A DNA stretch of 64,000 nt from Pomphorhynchus laevis (GCA_012934845.2 WNNJ02000845.1:83044-147043), one strand, 5' to 3'; positions 44,801-56,847 are shown, numbered from the stretch's first letter. Numbers and translations are program-made. The notes: generated by a model not told the origin, from the letters alone.

Positions 44801-47800
44801 TATATGAAATATATGTTTCGATACATTGACGATATATGTGTATTTAATTCTAATAATTTTTATTAAATTAGTGAACAAATTTATTCAGGTAGCCTCATTT
44901 TTAACAAAACCAATATTAATGATAAAGAAAGTGTATATAATACGAACATTAAATTAAGATTAACTAAAACTAATATTAATTTATATCGTAAAAATGACAT
45001 ATTCAAATTTACAAGAAACATTTTTTCATTATCATTCATGCATACCATATAATATTAAACATAATACATTAAATAATGAAATTTTACGAATTGCAACAAT
45101 ATGTAATGATACTGGCTTTCTTCAAAATCATTCAAATAATTTAATATATGCATGTTTTAAACTAGGCTACTATATTAATCGGTGATGATGATGTATGTGT
45201 ATTTAATTCTAATAATTTTTTTCAATTAGTGAGCACATTTATCCAGAAAGCCTTATTCTTAACAAAAACAATATTAATGATAAAGAAGGTGTATATCTAG
45301 ATACGAACATTAAATTAAGATTAACTAAAACTACTATTAATTTATATCGTAAAAATGACATATTTAAATTGACAAGAAACATTTTTGCATGAGCATTCAT
45401 GCATACCATATAATATAAAATATAATACATTAAATAATGAAATTTTAAGAATTGCAACAATTTGTAACGATATTGGTTTTCTTCAAAATCATTTATACAA
45501 TTTAATGGTTACTATAAGAATAAAATCAAAAAGAAAATAGTAAAATATAAAAATCAACAAAATATTATCAAAAATAAATTTAATTTTTATTAGAATAAGA
45601 TACACCAAATTACATCAGATAAAATACGTTATTAGCATGTATTTGTCCGCGCTGCTATATTGGTTAGCGAAAGGTATCGAAAACTGATAACAGCAGTTCC
45701 TTATTGAGTAATTATTGTAATAATGTCTTAATTCATATGCAACCGTGAAAAACTGTAACTATCTTGAATTGCTCCTTTTTATATATTATGTATGCATATA
45801 ATATATATGTTAAAGATTAATAATCTTTATATTCTAAAAATTATTAATTTTAATACACCTAAACTATTAATTATCGTCTTATAAATTTAATAGAATACCT
45901 AAGTGATTTTTTATTTATTACACAAGCGTCATGTTATACAGTTGATAATACAAAAATATATTTTTTCACAGTAATATGCAAATATCTCAGTGAATATTTG
46001 ATTCTTAAAACTTTATAATAATTCTTAACATAACCAAAGTAGAAATTAATAAGTGCTAATATTAAAGATTTGAAGGTACACAACAGAAGATCATAAAGAC
46101 AGGAAAAATATTTAATATTTTTCGAATGAAATTGCATTCATTCGAGATAAATAAAAAGGCTAAAACGATTCCTAAATATAAATGTATTTTCATTCGAAAT
46201 AAAAATTAATCGTTTCATTTCTTAGACTTTTAAATCACTAATCAAATAATACAATTCAATTATAAGTAATGGCGACATGCTGAAAAAGGCTTTTGTCGTG
46301 GTTCAACAGAAAATAACTTTTAAAAAATTGTTTTTTTTCGAACATTATCTAAACTCATGTAGCTTCTAATATAAACAAACGCTTGTATATTTTAGATCGA
46401 TAAGAATATATAATTAATATAACATCAATTTCGTGGGATGCTTGGATATTTTACATCAAACAGCAACTTGTCAAAAAACGAATGCTTTTATAACAAATTA
46501 TTTTAAGCAAATCAAAGAAGTGAAAACATTTTCGATTGTAGATGGTATAGTTTGCATTTATATTAACGTATTTATCGTCGATTATCAATACAACCGGTAA
46601 TAATGCGTTCTGTCAAAATAATTGATCAAATATTGTGGCTTGTGATCCACAATTGACCAGCCTGAATATGCCAGATAAATTTCTAAACACAATCTTTTTT
46701 ATTTGCTAGTAATTGAATAATTTGTAAAATTTAATTCAAAATTAACAACATTGAATTCTAAATAAAATTTTATAGTCGAACTTTGCACTACCTGTCCTTG
46801 CAATGTTGAATTTTTAATTTGTACAATAAATCTTCTAGCTGACTGGTATTAATAAAGCCTCGACCTAAAAAAACTAAAGTCGACGGAAAATGTCAAATAA
46901 AATTTTACCATCTTTATCGAGCCGATTAAACTGAGCTTGTGCAATAAACGATGGCCTATTGGGATCCTCAATCAAGTATATATCCTTAACAGAACATAAC
47001 GTAATTTTCTATGCTTGGAAATTATTTACTTCGGAGAAGATGACTGTTAAATGAAGCTCGTTTCCTAGAATCCATATGGGAAATTCGGGATTCTTGAGAT
47101 TCCAACCCACCTACAATAATAATGCAGTGAATCTCGTAAGAAGACTAATTGTCAATTAAAGTATTTAATTTATTTTTGGTTCGCTCAATATTTAGAAAAG
47201 AAAACTATTGTTTAGGCATACTCATTATTAATATCACCATCATCGGATTTGTTTAATTAGCATCCTTTATTATATATACATTTAGAATTTTAACAAGTGC
47301 GTTAAAATTCTAAAATTCAACTAGTGCGTTAGCTATTTAAGTTCAATCAAATTTTGAAAAGAAAGGACTGTTCAGGTTTGTTTAGAGAACAAACATATAT
47401 AGAAATAATGTCCAACTCTTTAAAAATATAGGCGAAAATAATTTAAGGTTTAATAATTTAATTTAGATTCAATTTAACACCGATGTTTTATCAAATACAA
47501 ATAGCGAATTGACTTCCTATCCAGATCCTCAGGAATAGTTTATTCAAGATTTAATTCAATTTGAATTTAATTGTATATTATAATTTATGTATTATAGTTT
47601 TCACCTAAATTATTAATCCTCCCGGCTAACCCCTACAGGTATGGAAAATTTAGCTATAAGATTAATTTTTGAAATTGGATATTTCTCGTGGTAAAATATA
47701 GAATTTTGGATAAATCATAAAATTTTCTTATTTTTAGATAAAGTTTCCAATTATTCCGAAAATTCATGTTATAACCAATTTATCGCGCAATTTCGGTCAC

Positions 47801-50800
47801 TTTAATAAAGTTGGGCGTTGTTGTTTCTTAGATTATATACCAGACTTTTATTTTTCTCGTTTGACTTTATATGATTTATTAATTAAAAATAATAATTATG
47901 AATTAATAATCAATCATTATTAAATTAAGTCTCAAACATATTTAATTATTATAATCAAATAGAGCAAACGTAATAATATAAAAATAAAAAATATAAAAAT
48001 AAAATATATTTATTACATCATTGCTTAAATATATACAGGAATAAGCATTAACATATTTTAATAAACATATTGAATAAATTATGAGATCTACTTATACTTG
48101 GATAGAGAGTAGATTATAAAATACAGAATAATCATTTGATATATACACAATTAAAATCAAACAGCAGCTGGTGAACGGACTAGTAATTTTTAACGTTCTA
48201 GAAAATTTATTTAAACATATATTTTCAATGTTATTCGAAACCAAAAGTGCAAACATATAAAAAAATCAACATTGAATGTTCTAAGCTATTATGTTCTAAG
48301 CTATTCTAAACGATGTCAGAAAAAGCAAATAATAAGTGTATAATACTTGAGTATATGCTCATCAATGGCATAGAAAAAAGAATGCTTGATATTAAATCAA
48401 ACTATAATTTAAGGATTTTTATTAGTAGTATACACTAAGAAAATTTCTTCGTATTCTTTCATACCCATTGGATATAAAGCAATGTTTTGTAAACAAGTAC
48501 TGAAATCGCATTTTCCGATATGCATTTTAAGCATTTTTTCTTTATATAGTTAGCATTGATGTGATCAGGATAAAATTATTAAATATTATATTAAATAAAT
48601 ATTAATATTATAATTAAATAAATATTAATTATTATATTTTATTCAATAAAATTATTTTATTGAATAAAATAATTAATCAAAGGATCACCCACACCGATTC
48701 GGAGATCTTCTGATTCTATCATTGTTAAAAAACCGTAGCTGGTTTATGCCATTGAATCACCTTGTGCGATAGAGCAAAATTGACTAAATAAATGAAAGAA
48801 TTCATCAAATGATGACCATATCCATGATCTTTAGATCACATCAGTGTTTAATATAAAGAAATCTATTAAAATTACATACTGTGCCTTCTAATTCTATATG
48901 CTTAAGCATAATAATAAATTATCCACACGAGAAAAGTTCTTTTTAAATAAATTTTAGTAGATCGTTCGTTCAAACGGAAGGTCACACCCAGCAAATGAAA
49001 ATGACAATCAAATTTCTAAAAATATTTCGACATAAAAGCTCTGTAATCATCAGGAAAGTTTTATCCGAAAAAATAAAAATCACAAAGTGCACAGTTTGAA
49101 TGTATTCTGCCCCTCAGTTCTGATTTAATTAATTCAATGGCAACCGATTCCTTTATTAAATGTGTGCAATAATTACTTTCAATAATTTGTGAATTATTAA
49201 AATCAATGGTTCTTCTCATGTGCATGGTCTGCCTGGGTCGATTTGTAGTTTCCTGAATTTAACGCTTTCCTATGTTCACTGACCCTTGTAGAAAGGTTTC
49301 TCCGTGTTTGCCCGATATAGCTACATGTGCACTCCTCACACTAAATTTGATATACACTACCAATCTTGTCGGTATGAGGGCGATTAGGTCTATGCATACA
49401 TTTATCATAGCATCGCAACTGAATGGTCAGTCTAGTAGCGCGGATTTTAAGCTTATGTATGACATTCTTTGTGTAAAGAAATTGCAACATTCAGATTATT
49501 TGGACCAATATCCTTTTGATTAAGACGATATAGGACTTTATTAGGATTCGAATTGCTACCAAAATTGCTACTTATTGTTTTATTAATTGCGTGGACAAAT
49601 TTAATGTCCGGGTAGTTTAAAAGGAGTAAAGTCATTAGAATATGTTAAATCACTGCTACTAAAAATTCTTTAGTGCTCGATAGTCGTAATACCCTAATAC
49701 AAAATCCTTGAAAGATACCGCTTTTGACCTTATTTGAAAGTGTACTATCCAAATAAATGTATTTATTAGTTTAAATTGGTTTTCTATAAACCCTTGAATA
49801 TAAAAATATAAATTTTACAATGTTTCAATCATACACATTGACCCTTTTCAAGATAGTACTTGTTTACAAAAAATTGCTTTATTTCCTATAGGCACGGAAG
49901 AATACAAAGAAATCAAGCAAATTTATTCTTTAGTGTCGTAATTAATGGCATTGTGGCAATATCGAATAAGGTCGTCTAAAGCGAATCGCCTTGCCTAAAA
50001 TTCTCCTCGGCCATTAATATATCATCATCAATCTCGAGTGTAATCGATGAGTTATATAGGTTGCGAACAATCGGTTTTACGCTGACCATAGATAGTAGTT
50101 GTTTACAAAATACTATCGTAAAACAAAAACAATCTTGAAAAAAGTCACTCTGTATGACCCTGAAGTTGCAAAATTTATGAAAGAACTTTTCTCTGTGAGT
50201 AATTATTATGCCTACACATAGAACTATTAAAATGTTGAGTTTTTGCTCATAGATAAATTTGATTATAATGTTCACCGTTTGATTTCTTTGTTAAACTTCA
50301 AATTATAGAACGATATTTAAAATCCTTGTAAATTAAAGTTTTATTTTGATAAGAATTAAATTTTAATACCTCGCATAGCTTGTAGCTTTCAAGTAAGCTA
50401 AGATATCCGATGAACGATTGTTTAGGAACACCTTTCATCACTTAATATTAATACCGAATAAATGTATGCCGTTTTAGTAAACTCACTTAAGCCTCCAACT
50501 TCTTTCGCACCGTCCCAGACATTACCAACAGCAGATCCACATAAAAATAAATTCAACAAATTTTGACTGCGAGATTTATAGTGTTTATAACATCTGATTA
50601 ACAGTACAAACCTGCCGTGTCCTTCACGATTATCAATCAGTGGTAAGGAAGTGTCGTCGCTTTCCGATAAAATATTAGATATGCCCTTTCAAAATATAAC
50701 AATATTAAATTTAATTAAAGAATGAAAGCTTAATCAAATACGATATTAAAGTAAACTATAACTATTTTAATGATTTCTTTAAATTTCCTTTATCATCGAA

Positions 50801-52637
50801 TACGAATTTTCATTCATTATCGAATACTACTTCCAATACGAGTAATTTTCAATTGTAAAGCAGTTTACGAAATAAGAAAATTATTAATTTTTATATTTCA
50901 AAATAGTTTTTAAATTTATTTTTTATTCTAGATAAGAAATAATCCTTCTTTCAGAATAGAAAAGTGTTAAATTTAATTAAATGATGCATTTAATTAATAT
51001 ATTAAATCACTCATGAATAGAAAATCTAAAGAATTTACATAACATAATAGATAATTTATCTACAGTCGTCGACTATTTGACTACTTGAAAACAGCATCGC
51101 ATTCATATCAGTGGTACTTAGATTCTTTTATAATCCCCAATAAAATAATTCATTACGCGGCAGGCCGGTATGTTGTAGTAAAATACATTGTAAAAGACAA
51201 AAAAACTATGTAGTGATATTAAATTTAAATTCACAGTTCAAATTTATTTGATCACTTCAAATTAAGGTGCGCTTTATTCAAAAAGCAGTTAACAAAAATA
51301 AAAATAAATTTATGATATAAAAAAGTTTTTTCAAAATAAATTTTTAGAGCAGGTCATTTAATCTGTGAAATGTAAATATGTTATCCTGCCTATGCTTCAA
51401 TGTTAAACATGTGTCTGCAAACTAATGTATGAATATCGTCACAAACCAGTTACCAAACAATCTAAACACCGTAAACATCCTGCGTTGACGATAGTACACA
51501 GTGGATATTGATTGGGCAGTCACTGATCATTAACGTTTCAACATGCTGTACTACTTGAAAGGGCTATAAAGAATCCAGGATTTAAGGATATTATACTGCA
51601 CCCTTACATATATAATCTGTGTAATCAACAGTAAATTAATCCAGAAAACCAAAACTTCTAATATATTAAAACAACGCGTTTCGAAAAATTTCTTCTTCAG
51701 GTGATAGAACAAATGAGTAATAATCAAGTTATCTGCTAAACACCGTTATGTGGTCTCTGCTATGAAATATTTGAGTTAGTAAGGAATACAGTTATTGTGA
51801 ATCCGTAAATTAATTAAATAAGCTAACTGAGTCTTCGTATTTTATATTGCAAATTAAAAATAATGCAAAATAAAAGTTAAATAGTTAAATAATAAAATAT
51901 TAATGAATAATAAATAATTGTTATAAGATTTTATATAATTTATATCAAGGTGAATTATAAACTGAAATTAAAAATAAAAATCAATTTTTATGAATTGACT
52001 GATAGATAACAAACTATGTATCAGAATAAGGATCAGATGGTTAAATAAATTAATTATTTAACTTAATTATATTTAAGTAATTTATAATATTATATAATAT
52101 TATATATTTAAATATTAATTATTTATATAATAAGTAATATTTTTTTATATATTTTTTATAATAAAATAAAAAAATAAATTTACATAAAAGCTGCAGAATA
52201 TGCAATTTGCAAACATAATTTGATACTCTATGATAAACTGGACGAACTGTGTAATAATTTAAGAATTTACCTTGGTTAAAATCACACTGTATAAAAGGAG
52301 TAAAACCCCAAACTTGCGAAAGAATTGTTGAACATTGCGATTAAGAATGCCATACAAGTGGGTTGGTGTGTTGACTGTAATTATACTAAACGAAATTACT
52401 AAATACCATTTATTTTGTAAAATTAAAATATACTGGAGCTTTGAATGTAGACTATTAAGGTCGTCTATTTTATCTAGGTCTTCATCAGCCTCAAAAAAGC
52501 AAAGCATAATGAAAACTAATATTGACAGTAGAAATATATTACATCTAGTAAAACAAAAGAAACCACTCCTCTGTTGCTTAATACATTTTCTAGTATTTGC
52601 TGTAAAGATTTACACAAGTGATCGATAAGATACAGTT
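41857..52637 (-). CDS. MINDY3: MINDY-3 (FAM188A)-like deubiquitinase, N-terminus not found
   Basis: Minus-strand exons: 52637-52543, 52489 to about 52400, 52374-52271, 50685-50612, 50566-50487, 50431-50370, 47110-47030, 46984-46909, 46864-46792, 42232-42070, 42009-41857. Apart from the second exon's donor, phases agree. Matches to the known protein: KFGVLLLLYSVILTK, GNVWDGAKEVGGL, NPEFPIWILGNELHLTVIFSE (split here for length: the catalytic-type His is in LHLTVIF), GFINTSQLEDLL, ESLGII, FTLFHYNGL, ESCLRTKWP and the end PPSLN. In the family this enzyme trims K48-linked ubiquitin chains. The catalytic Cys exon (usual GGPCAV) was not seen up to 56 kb, so the gene may be broken or have a long first intron. 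Introns of 44-53 nt alternate with ones of 3-5 kb filled with PLE remains. It is convergent with SUN gene 2, 518 bp away. Confidence 0.83.
42570..45730 (+). mobile_element. PLE-1 copy in a MINDY-3 intron, internally repeated
   Basis: The RT N-terminal segment occurs three times: 42706-43020, 43047-43475 and 43937 on, each starting near MY.(E/V)LTKLK(D/H)N and IDKASNNFVFICKK. 43676-43920 carries the upstream linker (YIPKIRYKLLPPLGRKICNY). After the main RT frame the thumb region is also duplicated (44867-45180 and 45200-45560). The foldable element follows at 45593-45725. The second copy of this locus (61.2 kb) has only one N-terminal segment. Confidence 0.85.
43937..44866 (+). CDS. PLE-1 reverse transcriptase, longest frame of the left copy
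   Basis: 309 residues from MYTELTKLKHNN to FNSNNFY. It contains YWNIKLHKNPIKPRFICSA, the fingers region, YNFSTLYTNLD (motif A; the first Asp is Asn here), GVPMGG (motif B) and FRYIDDIC (motif C). It stops soon after motif C, so the thumb is missing and the protein is not functional. The right copy reads YDFSTLYTNLD at motif A, so the Asp loss is specific to this copy. Confidence 0.75.
   Translation: MYTELTKLKHNNIITTVGKASNNFVFICKKLYYDILMKEVNSNDLSVNPTYECNDLYLETIITSHCFIMDKKGIKIESDNKTTPILYWNIKLHKNPIKPRFICSAFKCTLKPLSVYMNKILKVIKAHFKKYCKVIEINTGIKHYFSINSTKAFFGQTKGINFQNINTYNFSTLYTNLDLVDIKEALVKLINLIFGKRYTYICYNNYNAYPTKIKLSNKHKYMDKIELIESLNILINQNYLKVETFIFRQVKGVPMGGNSIPIIVDLFLSFIEYEFVHNCVKTKSKQYKYMKYMFRYIDDICVFNSNNFY
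46870..49200. other. MINDY-3 intron and exon-flanking AT-rich DNA
   Basis: Apart from the MINDY-3 exons at 46792-47110, this stretch shows no coding or repeat signal that I can support. The run 47880-48660 is extremely AT-rich. Confidence 0.5.
49205..49640 (-). mobile_element. Penelope GIY-YIG remnant in a MINDY-3 intron
   Basis: The minus strand reads GSVYQI, then CEECTCSYIGQTRRNLSTR, VSEHRKALNSGNY and HAHEK: a GIY-YIG core (VYQI..YIG) of classical Penelope type, where the domain follows the RT. The upstream part (49640-49400) holds KLKIRATRLTIQL-like linker remains. One stop interrupts the motif. It is a third Penelope lineage in the window, distinct from 9.4 kb and from PLE-1. The plus-strand frame at 49272 is its shadow. 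Confidence 0.6.
51345..51625. mobile_element. Diverged relative of the 111-bp-TIR MITE
   Basis: CATGTGTCTGCAAACTAATG and TATCGTCACAAACCAGTTAC match the left arm of the element at 32732. AAGGATATTATACTGCA near 51595 matches its right tip. The flanking GAGCAGGTCATTTAATCTGTG matches the right outer edge near 33090. It lies in a MINDY-3 intron and is non-coding. Confidence 0.55.
51675..51700 (-). ncRNA. Hammerhead-core-like motif (candidate)
   Basis: The minus strand reads CTGAAGA, a short A/T stem-loop (AGAAATTTTTC), then GAAACGCG. CUGANGA followed by a stem and GAAA is the conserved half of a hammerhead ribozyme, which Penelope-like elements often carry. Stem III and the cleavage trinucleotide cannot be drawn convincingly, and the stem II is only about 3 bp. 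A reversed PLE-1 tail lies beside it (51820-52045). Confidence 0.25.
51820..52045 (-). repeat. PLE-1 AT-rich tail, reversed
   Basis: On the minus strand it reads CTTATTCTGATACATAGTTT, then the TTATAACAATTATTTATTAT tract, ending ACGAAGACTCAGTTAGC, in the same order as 1366-1600. No RT frame is attached. It lies in the MINDY-3 intron between exons at 50685 and 52271. Confidence 0.65.
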
Positions 52638-52639
52638 CT

Positions 52640-55600
52640 AAAATGCATTTATAAGAAAATCATCTTTAAAAAACAGCAAACTTAAAGCATATAATTAGCA
52701 AATAATAATACAATATGCGAACGATAAATAACAGATTCCTGCAGTTTTCAATTACATAAAAGTTAAATTACTTACAAAAGTTTTAAATTTTTTTAATATT
52801 TTAGTTCAGTATTATTTTTTATTAAATATATTATTTCAGTTAAGCTATTCCGTGTTTCCATTTGTATAATAAAAAATTATATTTTTAAATATAAACATTA
52901 TTTCATATTCGTTAAAAATAATTCATTTAGTTTTTATTTCGGCTCCTAGCCCAAAGCCATCAAATTCGATGGTAGGGAAAAAACTTTAGTTTTTCATTTA
53001 TACACAAGGTACCTTATCTACGCTGTTCAGGGAATTTCCAAAATTCAAAATAATGATTGTTAGATGCGAAACATTTTTATGAATAAACGCATGAATTTTT
53101 TATATTTGGAAATAATCCATTTTTTGTGATAAATAAATAATTATAATTATTTAAGTTAATATAAATTAATTACATAAGTTAATATAAGTTAGTTTATATA
53201 AGTCAATAAAAAAGTTTAATGTTATTTTTTAAACGAGATTTAAATGTAAAATAATCTAAAATCAGTATAGAGTGGTATATATTTATTAAAACTTGAAAAG
53301 TAATTTTTTTTGTATAATATAACAGCTTAGTATACAATTTTAAAAATATATTGTTTAGATTATACGTAGATTCAAACACAAAGTAAGGGTAGTGAATACA
53401 TAAACAAGGTGCAATCGAAATTTCGTGATCCTCATAAATGAGCTTATTGAATCACATGGAAATAATATAAAAGGCGGAAATTTCGCAAGACGAATTTGTA
53501 CGATTGACAGGATAGCCGTGATACAGATTTCGTTAATTAGCCGAACGACCAAAAACGTTTTTACGAAACGCCTTTTGTACAAATTAGGTTGTTGCATAAA
53601 ATTAAGGATGTAAATGTGGAAAGCCTTTACGGTTTTATGCTTCCAAGCTTTATGAGATGTTTTATCACATTTACACTATTTTACAGCGTGTATATACCTC
53701 AAAAATTGTTGACTTGAGATAATTATAGATAAAACTGTACGAATCATATTTTTAGAAAAAATTGACGACGTAAACGTTTAACCTGTCAATTTAGACATTG
53801 ATATGTCAAAACTATAAATTTAATACTACTCTCCATAACTGTGCAAATGTTTAGTTCGATATGATTAGTATAAACGGTTATATTACTATATTAATTTTTA
53901 TGCTAGTATTTAAAGTAGAATTTCTGTAAAGTCGATATCACGAGGTATTATATAGTTGATAATGATCCATTCTTGATAAATAATTATTAAATATGAATCA
54001 AAGAAAATTCTTTGATTATTCTAGAAGTTAAAATTCTTTAACTTCTGTTAGCATCTTCAGAAAATTTGAATCAAAGAAAGAAGAAATTATTTTTGATATT
54101 TCGAAAACTTCCGTCAGCATCTTCAGAAAATTACATAATTATCTGAAGATGCTAACAGAAGTTAGCAAAATATCAAAAAAATCCTATTTTCTTGGATCCA
54201 GCTGTAATAATTATTTATCACGAGATATATTTATTTTAATATTTTTAAAGTCTAGGAATTTTAGCTCTAGTAGATAAATTATTTATAAAAAAGATTTTAG
54301 ACAATAAAAACAAGGAAAATCTATTTCCGGACCCGGAAGAACTTGATAAAAAATTAAAATAACAGAAATCATGAGTTTTTGAAAGTCTGTAATAATTTTT
54401 ATAATGTCTTCAACCACAATTAATTATTAAAAATTTTTCATCCTTTAGTCCACTTTAATTCTCATTAATTCTTCTTTATTCCACAGTACTCCCTTTTATT
54501 CAATTTGATCACCTTTTTAATGTACCCATTCATTTAGTGAAGGGGTACATTAACTCCCTCATGAAGGGGGTTAATGTTTAAACCCCTTCACCTTTTTAAT
54601 GTACCGAGTTTCTGGGTAGAATGTGGAACAAAGTTAAATCAAATAAAAAATGTGGTAAATGGCGTTTTAAAGGGACGTAGAAAAGGTTGAAGGTTGTCAA
54701 TGAGATAAAATGGAATTAAAGTGGTTCCGTAGAATGAAGCGAATACACTATTTGGTAGAATAGTGTGATGGCTTCTGCTGATGGCTTTCATAATTAAATC
54801 TAAATTGCATGCCTAGTCTGTATTGCAGAATAACTAATGAAAAATAATTTTGATTTAGAAAAATCGTCGTGTATTTTCTTGTCACTCTGCAGACATTGTC
54901 ACGCGTCAAACGCTGAAAATTATTATATAAGATTTTTATTTATATAAATTAAGTTAAAATTTAAAATGAAAGTCAATTTTTATGAATTTCGGTTTGAAAA
55001 TGCATGATAATAGTTGAACTCCAGCAGTTTAAGCATCTACGTAATGACCAATATTTTAAAATTTGGTATACTCCCACGTATTAATTTATGAAAGGCCATA
55101 CTATTTAGATGCAATAGTCACATCAAAATTGTGTCGTATTGTAACAAGTTTCCGTGATTAAATTTGTAACACGTATCCATCATTATCTCAATATGCGTTA
55201 TATTTGATTTAAAAAGGTTATTTGACAATAATATTAAAAACCTTGTGTGTAATAGTTAGAAATACTTGGATTCTACCAAAAAAGTTCCAATTTTTGTCTG
55301 GATCTCTTAAAGCTAATTGTACGATTCATTGGCATTTAATAATTTGTTTGTTTTTATTTCAAGGTCAATTATTTGTGAGTATTTTGGTATTTTTTCTCGT
55401 AAATCACTAATAAGCGAATAAGGCAGATGATTCTGGGAGTTGACTTGTTGACCCACACATTTGATACAGCGATTTGAAATGGCGATCATGCGTGTATATT
55501 TATAGATTTTCTAATATAGGTAGTATCAATCTCTATCTAAGGAATCCGGATAATGTTGGGGTAATCTGTTTAAGATTTAATTTAGCAATAACTCTCTATA

Positions 55601-55770
55601 TTCGAATCGTATTTTGCTTTAACTAGATTTTTGCTTTTAAACACAATTTTATGGATAAGACAACCAGTTCTACAAATTAAAACATAATGTATCAATAGGC
55701 TGCATTCTTGGTCCTATATCTACATATTATATGAACAATTTGTAATTAAAAATATGCAGAGAAAATTCTG
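52640..55770. other. Stretch expected to hold MINDY-3 N-terminal exons; none recognised
   Basis: I searched the minus strand for the family's N-terminal landmarks and found none. Frames at 53355-53613 and 55222-55410 have no family resemblance. 53974-54220 is a foldback element, and 54515-54605 holds a smaller inverted pair (GAAGGGGT..ACCCCTTC). Confidence 0.4.
53974..54220. repeat. Foldback (MITE-like) element
   Basis: The ends TGATAAATAATTATTA and TAATAATTATTTATCA are exact 16-bp inverted repeats. Inside, CTTCTGTTAGCATCTTCAG near 54043 pairs with CTGAAGATGCTAACAGAAG near 54140, and a third, direct version (CTTCCGTCAGCATCTTCAG) lies between. Non-coding. Confidence 0.65.
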
Positions 55771-55779
55771 CGCTAAATC

Positions 55780-56169
55780 TTGACGCCCCAATATGTCGAC
55801 GATATTGTTATTGACGATGATTGCGTAAATCTATTAGAAATCAAATCGAAAGTTTTATCAAATAACGTCGCAAAATTAAGGATTGTGAAGAAAAGCTATA
55901 TTAGATTGTCATTCCTCGACTTCGAAATCCTAAAAGCAAAAGAAGCTATCCAAATGAGGCCGTGTAAAATACCGACTAACATCGGTAAATTTCTAAATTA
56001 TCAAAGTATATACACAAAATATTGCAAAGAGGGAGTACTTATATTTAAAGATTTATATTTTGTTCAGATAAAGTATTGTATAACTAGTATTCAAAGTAAT
56101 ATTACCCAAATCATAACCTGTAATAAAAAAACGATAAAAATAATAAAAAAAACAAACATAAAAATATAA
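55780..56169 (+). CDS. Unrecognised 129-residue frame
   Basis: MTPQYVDDIVIDDDCVNLLE onward. The first 95 residues have mixed composition and look more coding than the Lys/Ile-rich end. The frame is open upstream of the Met for a few codons. I see no domain or motif I can name, and YVDDI alone is not enough to call it an RT. It could be chance in AT-rich DNA. Confidence 0.2.
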   Translation: MTPQYVDDIVIDDDCVNLLEIKSKVLSNNVAKLRIVKKSYIRLSFLDFEILKAKEAIQMRPCKIPTNIGKFLNYQSIYTKYCKEGVLIFKDLYFVQIKYCITSIQSNITQIITCNKKTIKIIKKTNIKI

Positions 56170-56677
56170 AAATATTAAAATATAAAAATAAAAATATTTC
56201 AACAAAAAAAAATTGTGTTATATTTTTTATATTATATAACAATTATATAACAGCACTTTAAAAATGTGGAATAAATTGCATATTCTTATGCCCTGGAAAT
56301 GGAATGTACTCTTCGACACAAGACAAGCGTCCTAAAAATATAGACAAGTCCTGGTTAACATTAAGTGATTAATCCAGGGTCGTTTGCAAGTCCAGATAAT
56401 TAAATTATTATTATTTATTATTCACAACATGTCTTAGCCTTCGGGTTTAGACATATCAGAACAAAGAGAAAAAAATAAAAAATAATGTTGGCTAGTTCCC
56501 ATTGATACCGCAATAGGCGCAATTTGTTGGTCGGATCCATTATCCAATAAAAAAATTTCGTTTGAACATAATATAGTTTGAGAAGGCATCAATTTCATCC
56601 GGCAACTAATTCGAAATATTTAAAATTCTGTGAGATTACCTTCACGATTTAGTAACCGGCCATGTGAACGTTTATAC

Positions 56678-56736
56678 AGAGTTTAACTTTGTCCACGCAA
56701 GCCCGGTTGTAAAATACACACTAATCTAGAAGGGTA

Positions 56737-56788
<52 letters not shown>

Positions 56789-56847
56789 TACCCTTCTAGA
56801 TTAGTGTGTATTTTACAACCGGGCTTGCGTGGACAAAGTTAAACTCT
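56678..56847. repeat. Perfect 170-bp palindrome with an (AT)22 centre
   Basis: Bases 56678-56762 are the exact reverse complement of 56763-56847. The arms hold a unique sequence (CTTTGTCCACGCAAGCCCGG, then TACACACTAATCTAGAAGGG), and 56741-56784 is pure AT repeat. The right arm runs straight into the 355-bp satellite. Possible explanations are hairpin-mediated rearrangement or an assembly fold. Confidence 0.9.

Larger units (their letters stand above)
40535..46646. repeat. Segmental duplication, left copy
   Basis: It matches 59117-64000 with very few substitutions outside the PLE. It contains the last exon of SUN gene 2, the last two exons of the MINDY-3-like gene and a PLE-1 insertion. It is about 1.24 kb longer than the right copy because of extra PLE segments, and it lacks a 12-bp AT insertion near 40977. 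The similarity continues to the right window edge, so the full extent is unknown. Confidence 0.9.

Noticed and set aside
45239-46137. Minus-strand frames at 45239 and 45934 (and duplicates at 62600 and 63287)
   Set aside because: The first is antisense to the PLE thumb. The second is hydrophobic AT-rich sequence without family resemblance; its duplication only reflects the segmental copy.
46985-47029. 21-nt intron in the MINDY-3-like gene to skip a TAG
   Set aside because: A 45-nt intron with a normal GT and AG removes the stop and restores an ungapped match to the family, so no ultra-short intron is needed.
49976-50275. 99-residue minus-strand frame in a MINDY-3 intron
   Set aside because: It lies between well-supported exons, does not match the protein family and has no splice sites that would keep frame.
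55780-56169. Reverse transcriptase, because of YVDDI
   Set aside because: No other RT motif is present and the surrounding residues do not fit motif C context.
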